Shown piece after piece: positions 52,801-63,000 of a stretch of DNA of 64,000 bases (positions are counted from its first letter, which is position 1; each line of letters begins with the position of its first letter). Source of the stretch: Phytophthora sp. 'mugwort' (Eukaryota > Oomycota > Peronosporomycetes > Peronosporales > Peronosporaceae); the NCBI GenBank assembly GCA_033558025.1, contig JAUCEF010000018.1:434001-498000 (forward strand), read 5' to 3'. The notes beneath the pieces are model-generated. The model did not search any database, was not told the origin of the DNA, and saw only the letters and a program-made list of their open reading frames with translations. Both the position numbers and the translations under genes were made by a program.

Positions 52801-53877
52801 GAAGATATCATAAACCAGATCAGTCGACCAAGCTATTCTACTGCTCACGGATTTGGGTCGTCGTTCTTGGAGGGCGACGGATGTTCCTTCGGATATTTGT
52901 TTAAAGAGCGACACGGCGGACGCGAGTGGAAAAAGGCTCTTGTTGTGTATGAATACGTCTCGCATAAACTATGGTATTTCTACCCGAGTGAGGTGGATGA
53001 GACGCACGCGATTCAATGGAAGTGGATCGTCCCTCTGTCTGTGCGCAGTCGCTACACTCACGGTCAGGATGAGACCCACACGTCAGTAGGCCACCACGGT
53101 TTGTACATCACTGCCTACGATCACCAGCAATCTGATGAGGATAGCAAGGTGTCGGCGAAAGAGATGCATTTTAGTGTTACTAAGCTCGAGGATCGAGATT
53201 TGTGGAAGGACTTGCTTTCTAACGCGGCCGACACAATTCAGAAGATGGCCCGCGAATATTCAGTGTTATCACAGAAGCTCAAGAAGCCAGACAAGAAAAT
53301 TGTTACTCACTGTCAAGACCCGACCTGCAACACGCCATTCAAGCTCTTTCGTCGCCCACATTCGTGCAAACGTTGTGGGAAATGGATGTGTGCGAAGTGC
53401 ACGTCACAGCGCATGTCGATTCCAGAAGTGGGTTTGCTGCACCCAGTCCGACATTGTCGTGCGTGCTTTGAAGCGAACGGTGGCGCTTACGCGGAGACGG
53501 AGCCTTTCAATTTGTTCCATCTTGCGAATTCCAGAATGAGTTGCCATTTAAACGATGTAGGCGCGAATGTCGTCGCTACGATTGCTTCACAGAACGGCAC
53601 ACTGTCTAACGCAGAGTTGTACGAGCTGGCGCATGGCATGGTTTCTCCTCGCACCCTCATGCAGATGAATCGTCGGCTGACAAGATTGAGCTCGATCGAG
53701 TCGCCTACAGCAGGCGAGAACGGCGGTGGCTTTCATGTGGACGAGATCAACGCACCAGGCAACCTCGGAGTCGAGAACCTCACAACGTTTGCAGACGACG
53801 AGGACGAGTTCTCTCCGTTCTCGTCGTCGGTGTCGCGTCGTACTCTGTTGAACCCTCGAGAAGATATTCGTGGATAG
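49879..53877 (+). CDS. Large PH-FYVE protein with a SAPS-like helical N-terminal region
   Basis: This intronless 1332-residue protein starts MLEKGVATPP. Residues about 30-120 (FTLAQLLNESFSLEMLELLF) and 290-380 (VLRYFAIRGQKGACILHFLA, MRTLLLHLIYAE) are helical and resemble SAPS-type phosphatase regulatory subunits in layout; this is tentative. A PH domain spans about 995-1117 (GYLFKERHGGREWKKALVVY to LWKDLLSNAADTI). An atypical FYVE finger follows at about 1145-1198: HCQDPTCNTPF, RPHSCKRCGKWMCAKC and VRHCRACF. The basic PI3P patch, normally R(R/K)HHCRxCG, reads RPHSCKRCG, and the first zinc pair is Cx4C rather than Cx2C, so PI3P binding is uncertain. The remainder is Ser-rich. A membrane-associated scaffold or phosphatase regulator is possible. 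Confidence 0.82.
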   Translation: MLEKGVATPPGSGPPSPTASEASFQAERKKAAEQVRANIEKFVDGLMSERFTLAQLLNESFSLEMLELLFKRMTSRLRSILFSREKTLEFIRLALDASYPTHTRAIAAQFIVVGGAMNAIAACEPGQPHQCAEFWESIFDTLQREADGVSSKCDTPLRRKERQASVAELEELIQVAVQVFEKDGAQTLQQSFAEHEEENGGDSVMLEDELARRRKSSARSSLGADADAAKIIGSPLPSPRTPANGHNNVLEDTRTGNGILQRNVAEISGVTENDEDSDSDEPDDTGIPAPLTTEVNETAMYGIFSHDSANFASQVLRYFAIRGQKGACILHFLAGHPSTVDMLLANIGHDDMRTLLLHLIYAEHSEAAITSLFETHMMQKLIQKQVTFSPPRNAFERDSIENTFLLLREIVHAPYLTGRGVAISAKTIPLDKVTGQDEYVSICGASRETANSALRKYTSRKVRRLIHLFMQEHQAALELLFVQMIKELTFWSTPLTRQRRGSAASLESLMLLSQGHPRPTCITMLMHLFELTETVEFTDSRSTGGNSAASVGIDCLNFLCSTHLMRKGNLLVKKKLKNELQLCQVSLNCMMGLRMTAVRDDQPPKSASLDQAFTPNLGNQSVITLDEMENVQSSDWHEFGFSVTVKKKLPDGSKNSSATQHVTGTPANAMIHHQRRNGKDDESVTMEVKSIEYFAAASEEEKQAWITLLQAVIDGDLNELEIFCSDDWRSNVREYRRLRECLITCMERKGHELMVFLKQVITFNTRRASGYHLWSVVKCLNSVLSNESKRLDRMFVGAHVITTLITCYEKYPMWNLLLGEITKMLVFCIGDFKSKRSRKCPIIGRILQTEGPDAKLAPVLCKVYLNRDAIDSNGEQEYDTLAGTDAISNLKLIMEALKMCYKDPKTRSQERIQCDMKTNPVWRKLVQASEEMAKKDPLSCILAVGTPPALSPADVSTSTTPPFGTNAPTPPTFQEDIINQISRPSYSTAHGFGSSFLEGDGCSFGYLFKERHGGREWKKALVVYEYVSHKLWYFYPSEVDETHAIQWKWIVPLSVRSRYTHGQDETHTSVGHHGLYITAYDHQQSDEDSKVSAKEMHFSVTKLEDRDLWKDLLSNAADTIQKMAREYSVLSQKLKKPDKKIVTHCQDPTCNTPFKLFRRPHSCKRCGKWMCAKCTSQRMSIPEVGLLHPVRHCRACFEANGGAYAETEPFNLFHLANSRMSCHLNDVGANVVATIASQNGTLSNAELYELAHGMVSPRTLMQMNRRLTRLSSIESPTAGENGGGFHVDEINAPGNLGVENLTTFADDEDEFSPFSSSVSRRTLLNPREDIRG

Positions 53878-54214
53878 ATTCAAGAAGGGGAGCGGAGAAT
53901 GGTTTAACGCTTGCGGATAGATGTTGCTAGTCTGTGCTGCGAGTTAGGTAGCTTTTTAGCGTGGTTGGTGGTAATCTCAGGCTCTCCATGCGTAGTCGAG
54001 CAAGTGCTGATGGAAAATAGGCTTCGAGTCTGCGGTGCTTGTATAGGAGATATAGGGTATGCAGCGAGGAGGAACAATTCTGAACAATACATTTGTGTCA
54101 GTGATTAAATGTATTTAATATGGCTACATTGTCTTTCGCTAGTCGCAATTGCCGGTTATCAACCACAAATTGCAACTTTGAGGTCTAGTTGAGGTATCGC
54201 ACACAATCTAAACG
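53878..54214. other. Intergenic region
   Basis: This 337-bp gap lies between two plus-strand genes. It should hold the 3' end of the PH-FYVE gene and the promoter of the PUF60-like gene; nothing else is visible. Confidence 0.5.
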
Positions 54215-56089
54215 ATGTCATCGACCAAGCGCGCGCTCGAGGTTGACCGCGCCGCCCATGAGCGGGCCAAGCGCTCACGCCGCACGCGTTGGGGACACGA
54301 CGAGGACGAAGAGCACGAGAAAGAGCACGAGAGCAAGGACGCAGCCAAGCTCAAGACGTCGGCGAGTCCTAAGGCGCTGGGCGACATTGTCAAGCGTCTG
54401 TCTACCGTCGTCAAGGAGAAGACGGTGCCCGAGGAGCTACAGGCGTTGGCTGCGGCGGCTACGCGCCCGTTGATCGTAAGTTAGTATGCGATGGATGTTC
54501 TGTATGAAAGGGAGGTAGACGGCGGCTGGCCGGCTGTTCGGAGTTTGATGCGTCTGTCCGCCGTGCTTTAGTTTCATATTCGTGGTGCGATGTTGCTTTA
54601 GGGCGCGGGCGGCCAGCTGGACGCGCAAGCCGCACGAGCACGAGCACTGGCGCAGGCAAGTTTACTGTCGCTGAACGTCCCCAACGTCAAGGTCTCGCCC
54701 CAGGATCTGGCGAGACGCCTGTACATTGGCAATTTGTACTACGACCTGAAGGAGGAGGATATCCGCGGTGCTTTTGCTCCGTTCGGGGCTATTCACTCCA
54801 TTGATCTGTCGCTGGAGCCAGGGTGAGAAGAGTATCGTCCTGTCAACTAGGCTGTTAATACTGTTGCTGACGCGTTACTTTGGGGGTTGTGTTGTGTTTA
54901 GTGCGTCGCGGTCGAAGGGCTTTTGTTTCCTAGAGTACGAGGACGTGCTGGCCGCGGAAAGTGCCGTGCAAGTACTGAATGGAACACCGTTGGCCAATCG
55001 AACGATGCGTGTGAGTGCGATCGTGATTTAAGTCGGTGGAAGGTTTGCTGACTTAAATTGACTCCGATGTCTTTGGCTGCAGGTTGGTCGACCGCATCGC
55101 GGAAATACAAACCCGAACGATTCGCTTTCAATCGGACAGGAGGCGATTAAAAAGTAAGAGGCGGCAATTACTGCTGGTGTGGTGTTAATGGGTAAATGGT
55201 GTCTACTGACATTAATTTTGGATTTGTGTACAACAGTGTACCGACCAAATGCATTTTTATCGCCAACGTTCGAGTGGAACTGAACAGCCAGCACTTGGAG
55301 GTTTGTGCGTTGACTTCTGGATATTTTGTTTTCTTTTTGGATTTTTTCTGACGAAGGACGTGCTGGGATAGAGTATTTTCTCTCCGTTTGGAGCTATCCA
55401 CTCGTGTGTCATGGCGGCGTTGTCGCCTCTGGAGTCCGGAGTGGTAAGCTATCGTATATCGTTGTATTGGCTATCGCCGGACCTGGGAACTAATGCTTGT
55501 GTTTGTGTTATTTTACTTACTGAAGCACCGTGGATATGGCTTTATGGAGTTTGTGGAGGAAAGCTGTGCGCAGAGTGCGATTCAGCACATGAACGGGTTC
55601 GAATTGGCTGGACAACCGCTCAAGGTTGGCAAGGCTAGCGAGGCTGCAATGCTGATAAACCTCGCCACCAGCCAGGACAAGGTAGTGCGTGATGGCCCAG
55701 GTGCTACTACGACAGACGCAGCCAACGGAATGGTTCAGCTGGAAAAGAAGCCTTTTGGTGAGGATGACGTAGAAAAGGTGAAGGACGTGACGGAGAGAGA
55801 TGAGAAGTGCTGTCTCTGCTTGATGAACCTCGTGAATCTCGGCGAGGTGGATGCGGAGCTGGAAGACGAGGTGCGTGAAGAGTGTGGCAAGCTTGGTATC
55901 GTCAAGAAGGTGGAAATCCACGAACTAGGAGACCACGTGCGCGTGTTTGTGTTGTTTGATAATGCAGCTGGCGCCGCCAAGGCCAAACAGGCGCTGCACG
56001 GCCGATTCTTCGGCGGGAACCAGGTGCAGGTGCATTACTACCCTTTGCGCGAGTTGGAACAGCAGCGTTACACGAGCGGGTTCCTGTAA
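54215..56089 (+). CDS. PUF60: PUF60/Half-pint-like splicing factor (RRM-RRM-UHM), seven exons
   Basis: Exons are 54215-54475, 54602-54822, 54902-55010, 55083-55153, 55237-55300, 55372-55443 and 55526-56089, giving 453 residues. RRM1 has RLYIGNLYYDLKEEDIRGAF and KGFCFLEYEDVLAAESAV. RRM2 has CIFIANVRVELNSQHLESIF and HRGYGFMEFVEESCAQSAI. The C-terminal UHM has NLVNLGEVDAELEDEVREEC and HGRFFGGNQVQVHYYP. This matches PUF60, which binds pyrimidine tracts with U2AF and helps U2 snRNP choose 3' splice sites. The N terminus (AKRSRRTRWGHDEDEE) contains an RxRW core like UHM-ligand motifs. Exon 6 must start after the TAG at 55369-55371; an earlier AG would read an in-frame stop, and RRM2 length is right only with the later site. 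Confidence 0.92.
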
Positions 56090-56289
56090 AAAGAGCACGA
56101 GAACAAGGCGGTGGGTGGAGAACAACAACATACTTGGTTACACGCATACACGACCACTGGGTGGGGGTTTTCTGGTTCGAAGAGCGATAAGTCGAGTTCA
56201 CTATGCTTGCTGCTTGTGTGTCGTCCACGCTGTTGCTGTAGCTGTCTCGCTTCCCTCTCCGGCGCAGATTGACGTAAGCCTCTCTCTGC

Positions 56290-56855
56290 TCAGGGAAGCT
56301 GGTCCGTCTTGGCTAACTCGAGAATGAATTTACCTTCCTTGTACTTTTCCGACGCGTTGTGCGCTTCTTTCTGCGTGTAGGTGCCGACAACCAGCCAGTC
56401 GCAGCAACAAGAGGGATCCGTATCAGCCAGTCAGCTTCTGAACCGCGAACTGAGTGCTGCGCTTACGTATTTCCAGCCCACGGAGCTCCAGCACGTGTTG
56501 CAATAGAGGTCCAGCACGACATGCAGCCCCGTCATGAGCATCCGCTCTTCGGGTGGACCCGTACACACGTTGACTCTGAGTTTGTATGCATAGAGAATGA
56601 GTGAATAGTCGGTGAGTGTGTAGGGTTTATTAAAGGCAGCATGTCATCACGCACGCCGTGTGGAAGAGGAAGGCTTTGCCGCTGGTGCCTTGGAAATTCT
56701 GACAAGAAGAAGAGTTAGAGGCGGCAGAGATACGGAAGGAGAGATAGATCGGTCACCTTGGAGATGATGTCCTCCTTGCGCGCGAGGTGCGCGTTACAGT
56801 TGGCGCAGCGGTATACGCGCGAGCTGTCCACGTACACCTCGAAGACGCGTCCCAT
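56290..56855 (-). CDS. Yippee-like zinc-binding protein, four exons
   Basis: Exons on the minus strand are 56757-56855, 56655-56698, 56467-56575 and 56290-56370, giving 110 residues. The protein starts MGRVFEVYVDSSRVYRCANC and continues NAHLARKEDIISK, NFQGTSGKAFLFHTA, VNVCTGPPEERMLMTGLHVV, CNTCWSSVGWKY and EKYKEGKFILELAKT. These are the conserved blocks of the Yippee family, including the two CxxC zinc pairs 50-55 residues apart. Yippee proteins adopt a Mis18/cereblon-like fold; YPEL5 joins the CTLH (GID) ubiquitin ligase, while others localise to centrosomes or nucleoli. Junctions were placed by GT-AG and family continuity. It converges on the PUF60-like gene across 200 bp. Confidence 0.92.
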
Positions 56856-57092
56856 ATCACTAAAATTCTTCCGCTTGAAGACAAGTCTGAGTTCGTGGTG
56901 TGGTGTACGTAGATGGTGTTTTGATACACATTAAACAATTTCAACATCCCTGGCCAATACATGTGCTGTATGCCATCTGAGCTATCGAATCCAATGTCGC
57001 CATGTACTCCCTCTCACGCTTCTGATTGGACCACCAAGTTGAAGTGTGTTCGAGTTCAAGTTTTCGACTATTATAGTTCCAGTCTTCATCTA

Positions 57093-60000
57093 TCAGACTT
57101 TTGTCTTGCTTACTTTCCATACGAACAGACTCTTATCGTTGCCACCAATAGAGACCAACCTCGAGTCGTCGCATGTGAAGACCACATTGGCCACGCTCAA
57201 GCTGTGACCGTGTAGCTTGTGCTGCTCCGTGTGTCGAGATAGACACGGCGTGTTGTACACACGAATCTCTCCCTGATTGGTAGCTGCCACGAGCATTTCC
57301 TGCGTGTTTGCCTTAGCCAGAGCATGAACGTGGTCGTCCGGCTTACCGGCGATGTCCCAGACGCCCTGGGCATCCCATGAGAATAAACATTTGTGTGACG
57401 CCCAAGTGACGTCAGCAGCAGTAGCGGCCGAAGTGATGTGGCTGCCGTCCATCGTGCTCACGAACTGAAGCTCGAACGCGTCGCTCGAGACTCGTGCCAT
57501 GCTGCTGTCTACGGCAAAGTCCAAGCGAGTCGCGCGGCCACTGAGCTTGGAGAACTTGAAGCGCAGCGAGAAGCTGTCGAGGGTAGAGTACAAGTACACG
57601 CAGTGATCAGCCGAAGCCACCGCCAACAGCGTCAGGTCGGGTGAGAATGTCACGTCCAATGCGCTCAACTTGCTGTCTCTTCCTTCATGTAGCAACTCGA
57701 GCGTTTGTCCATCCAGCACAGCGAAGGCACCATCCTTGTGGTTGTTTTTACTGCTCTCGGCGGACCCACCAAAGCCCACAGCAAGCCACTTGCCATCTGA
57801 GGAGTACGCGACACTCTGCAGCGCTCCATCAAGTGTAGTTTTCGCAATCACACAGCGCTTTTCGAGATGCCATAGACGCACCGAGTGGTCGCCAGCAGCA
57901 GTGACTACGAGTTCTGGTCGTTGTGGGTGGGCAGTAAGCCCCTGTAGCTGAACTGTGCGGTCGAAGTGGCCTTCTGACACGAGAATCGCGTCCCCTGTGA
58001 GGCGAGACAACTCAAGCAACTCAGCACTTTTCGTGCCGAGAAGCAAGCGGTCTTCCGCGACATCCCAACAAAGTGAGCGTACAGTTGCGTTCTGTGGCGC
58101 TGGATGGCAGGCTGCGATATCGAAGTCGGCTAGAGGGATCAGCGTCGTGTGAGCCCAGAGCTTGACGTGTCCGTCACGACCTCCTGTCGCGCAGCCCAGA
58201 GACGTCGCGTGAATGGCGTAGACACTTCCTGTATGAGCTGGTATCACGCGCGCGACGGCAGAGGCTTCCCAAGCGTAAAGATGACCGGAAGCGCAGCCGG
58301 TGACCACAAGTCCGCCCATTGAGGCACCACAAAGTACTGACTGTCGTTGTGCTCGAGCACCAAAAAGACCATCCCGTGCTGTGAGAGTTGGTGGGGTCGT
58401 TTTCCAGAACAAAACATGGTCTTCTCCTCCTGAGACTAAGCGACAACCGCCTGCAGTCTGTGGGTCTTCAATGAAACAGACGAAGAAGACAGCACGACGA
58501 GTGGTGCGAGAGCTGGCAAACAATGCACCGTCGAACCACCGCCCAGAAGCCGACCGATATACTGCTAGAGAATGGAATTCATCCTGACCCACAGCGGCCA
58601 ACAATTTCCCATCGGGTGAACTGAAGGATAAGGCCGTCACAGCCTTGCTATGGAAGGCACTGAGCTCGACTATTCGAGTGCAGGTAGCAGGTTCCCATAC
58701 GTGGATGCGTGGTCGCTCTTGTGTGAAGTTCTGGGCACAAATCTCGCCTGAAGCCACGAAACCACCGCAAGGAGATGTCGCCACGCATAAGATTGGACGC
58801 GTATGTCCCGTGTAGAACTGCTGGCGGTGCTGTCGTCGATCATAACTCACACCAATACACCCCGTCGGGTAAATTATCCGCTTGGGCCGAGCGTACACTG
58901 CGTTCTGACGGACGTCATGTGTACGTAAGCCAAAAACATGTTCCATCTCGAACGTTCGATGTGTAGCAACTCCGTCGGCCTCGCTAGGTTCCTGTCTGTC
59001 ACCTGATGGAGGGTAAATCGCGCTTACGAACGGCTTGACGTCGCTCTGAGCACCTCCGCCGTCATTCACGAAAGCTTCAGGCAGGAAATGTCCCTCAGCT
59101 TCGAGATCTGGATCGCCTTCGGGGTCTTTCGCTATGCTCGCATTGCCACTAATTACTGCGTCAGAGCCACTACCGGCGCCGTACAGCCGTCGCCATTGAA
59201 ACATGCAACGATCTGAGCGTCCGATACTGACACAAAACGCTCCTCCTGCTCCAGAGAACCCCAACTGAGCCACGGCACCGCTGTGTCCATAGTACGTCTT
59301 GGCGCCAGCTCCCGGCACGAAGCTCGGATACTTAAAGATGCTGATCGAGCCGTGAGAATTGCCTGCAGCAAGTATTGCGTTGCTACCTTGGAACGGTGCG
59401 CCGGGTTGTGAAGACGCGCAGCAAGTAATCTCTCTCGTCATGGTATCAAGTCCTGTCGGTGCCACGGGCCACACGCCCTGGTTGGACCAGTTGTAGATCG
59501 TACTGCACGTATCCCAGATCTGGTTGCGAAGCGCTGTGGCACTTGCCACGTGAGACCCAGTGGTGATGTCGGCGAAAAAGAGCTCGAAACCTTTGCAGTT
59601 GCTGCGCACATACTGAGAGTCTCTAGTCACATCGACGTGTGTGATCGGTGCCTTGTGTTTCGAGAAAACAGCACGCTTTGTGTAGTTATTCGGGACGTCG
59701 TAGATATAGACAGAGCCATCTAAAGCGCCACACACAAGTGACTGACCGTCAGGAGAGAAGCGTAAGACTGTCACAGACTGTTTGGTATCACGCGTTTCAT
59801 ACACAAGCTCGACGCTTTGCCCCCGGTCTTGAAACACGAGCATACTGCCGTCTTTCTTGTGGCGTCTGCCAGACCCACCGCTACCCAAACCCACAGCTAT
59901 GAAATCTCCATCAGGAGAATAAGCACAAGCGCGACTACTAGTGTCGAGCTTACTTGACAGTAGCAGGATGTGGTTTGCCAAGTCCCAAATCCGAAGCACA

Positions 60001-63000
60001 CCATCATCGCCAGTAGTGCAACCTCGAGCCTTAGCATAACACACACTGAGACCATGTAGTTCACCGCGCGCATGGGTCTCCAACGACGTCACTGGGGTAC
60101 CGTCCGGGGTTTTGAGACTCAATACAGCACCATCCAGGGACGATAGGAGATGGATACTGCTGCCTCGAGTGCCTACGAGTAGCGTTTCTCGCGTTGTGTC
60201 CCAGAAAACACTGCGAATCGCATGGTGTGCCGCTGTATTAAACTCTCCAAACTCAGCCAGACACTCCAACTCAACGCTCCAAAGCTTGACGAGACCATCT
60301 TGTCCGCCACTGACAATTCCTCCGGCAGCTCCTGTGGTACTGTATAACGCCGCCACACCTCGTGTATGCGCTGGCACAATGCTGGATAGCTCAGTCCCTC
60401 GGAATCGAAACAAATCACCGCTAGCAGTTCCTACGATAGCATCCTTGCCGCAATATACGACGCTCAAGAACCAAGGTGGCGCACCTCCTTGACGACTTTT
60501 ACGTCCTAACAACGCGTCCTTCTTGACAAGGGTGCGACCTGCAGCAAGACGCCAAAACACTGCGGACTTGGCGCCTACAGTAGCGATCACGATGGCGGGG
60601 ACGGGAATTTCTACGGGGTTAATAGACTCATCTGGTAGCGAAGCAGTGCGTTTGATGACAAGTTCTTGCTGGAAACTCATGCCTAGAATGCGACCCACGG
60701 ATGAGGTACTTGCTTGAGCGAGTAACTCGCCACTGCGCCAGTCATACAGTGCGAGAGAGTTGCGATCATCCAGACCAACACTTGCCAGCAGGTTCCCAGC
60801 TGAATTAAAGCGCAACTCTGCAATTCCATGGCGGTGGAATCCTCTCAGAGACGTCAACACTTCGAGCGAGTCGATACGCCACACGTGGATGACCGGAAGA
60901 CGTCCCATTTGTCCGGAAGCTGCGATCTCTTGAGACGCGTTACTCGGCTTGACACTAGTGCCAAAGTGGGTGGTGAGACTTGTGACTTCATCTGTGTGCT
61001 GTTTAAAGTGACGCTGGAGCCAGAGATTTGTGTCCAATATGACAACGACATTGGCGGCCGGGTATACTATCAATCTCTTAGCACGCGTGAGGAAAAGGTT
61101 ATTGCGTACATCATGACAGCGATAACCATAGACCCATTCTAGCTCCAAGCTATCGTTGGGTACGGTTGAAAGCTCCAAATCGCCTTCATCTGGTGCCTCT
61201 GAAGGAGGTACACAGCTACTAATCCACGCTTTGGATGGACGTGTTGCTGGTGGTGCAGACTTTTCATATGGTTCTTCTCCAGTCTCGTCTTCCTGATTGA
61301 AACTTGGATCCTGCAGATTCTCCGCTAGGAGTTCAAGTGCGAAATCTCCGACAGCCACAGCTTCATCAAAGGCAGAGCGCTCGAGTCCGTGACTTAGTTC
61401 TCTCTCGTCGTCGGAGGTGGCTGGAACATCGTCGACGTCTTCACTACCATTCACTCCACCGTCAACGCCCAGCTCTTCCCGTTCAACACGCCATTGAAAT
61501 ATACAGCGTTCATCCCGTGCACTAGCTACGACGTAGCTTCCATCTGCAGTGAACCGTACAGCTGAGATGGTACTAGTAGCGCCACTTGCCACCTGACAGA
61601 GCGACTCTGGACTCACACACGGATACCGAAAGAGACGCAGCGAGCCAAGCGTGTCTCCAGTAACGAGCATTGAAGTCTCAACACCAGGAGAACGATCGAC
61701 TGCCGAGATCTCATAAGCCTGTTGCTTGTGTGTAGGCCACGCCCCCTGAACGCCCCATCCATACGGACACGAACACGACAACCACTCGACGTCCTTCAAA
61801 GTGGCTACGCGCGTGATTTCGACCCCCGAAGAGCTCTCGAAGAAGATCATTTCGCCTCGATTCCGAGCGTTTGCCATAATGTACTCACCAGTTGTCGACA
61901 AGTCGAACGTGTTGATGACAAGACCGGCATCTCGAGCACGACATTTCCCCTTTGACGCCCAATCTTCCGTGTGGTACGAGTAAATGCAGTTGTCGCTTGA
62001 CCCGACGGCCAGCGTGAGTCCATCCCCAGAGAACCGCATCGTTCGTAGAGGTCTCTTGGAGTCTTTAGCCTCGAATTTCACTGCCAACGAGGCCTCACTC
62101 AACACTGCGAAAGCTCCTTGTTTGTTCGGGTTCACCAGCTTCGGCTGCTGTCGCCGGCGCCATGCTACTAAATCCGGGTCAGTTATCGCTGAGCTCTCGT
62201 CGTCTTCGTCTTCAGCTCCTTGACCCACAGCGATCGTAGAACCGTCGGGAGAGTAGGCACAGGCTCGAGCAGGCGCGTCCAGAGCCGAGATACGTAATTG
62301 ACGGTGAAGTGAGAGGTCCCAGACGCGCACAGTGCGATCATCGCCGACCGAACAGCACTCGCGCCGCAGCGGATGCGTCGCGAGACCATGGAGCTGGAAT
62401 GCCGAGTGCCCACAGACCACAGGACCAAAGTGCAGGTTGGATCCGTCACTTGACGCAATCTCGAAGATCTCAGCTCCTGCAGTGGCGATCAGCAACTTAG
62501 CGCCTCCTTCTGGAGAAGCCACAAGACTACGCACACGAGGTGATGAGCTACCGAGCGCCACGAGGTCAAACTGGGCTCCCGGTTCCAACCGTCGACTCCA
62601 AACGCGAACTTTGCCGTCCTTGCCCCCGCTCAGAACTCCACCAGGAAACGCAAAAAGAGTCGTCACGGCTGCTGCGTGGGCGTATAATACACGCACACAG
62701 TTGCGTCCTTCGAAGAGCAGCAATTGTCCACGAGCTGTGCCAGCGATAACACCATTTCCTTGAGTATCTCCTGATAAAGCGGACAAACTAAGGATTTTCT
62801 GCACTTTTGCCTTGCGTCCTAAGACGCCTGGGAGTCGTGCAAAGAGTGCATGAGAGCTGGCGTAGCGTGCGTCGCGCTCACGAGCCCAGAAGAACAAATG
62901 GCGTCGTCCACCTGTCACGAATTGTGACTGTCCGGATGGTTCATTCAAGACTGTCAATGCGTGAACAGGTTCACGACCGCCACGTCCAGCGAAAATGAGC

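Noticed and set aside
55357..55371. Earlier 3' splice site for PUF60 exon 6 (after gacgaag)
   Set aside because: It reads an in-frame TAG after four codons and makes RRM2 too long. The site after gggatag keeps frame and domain length.
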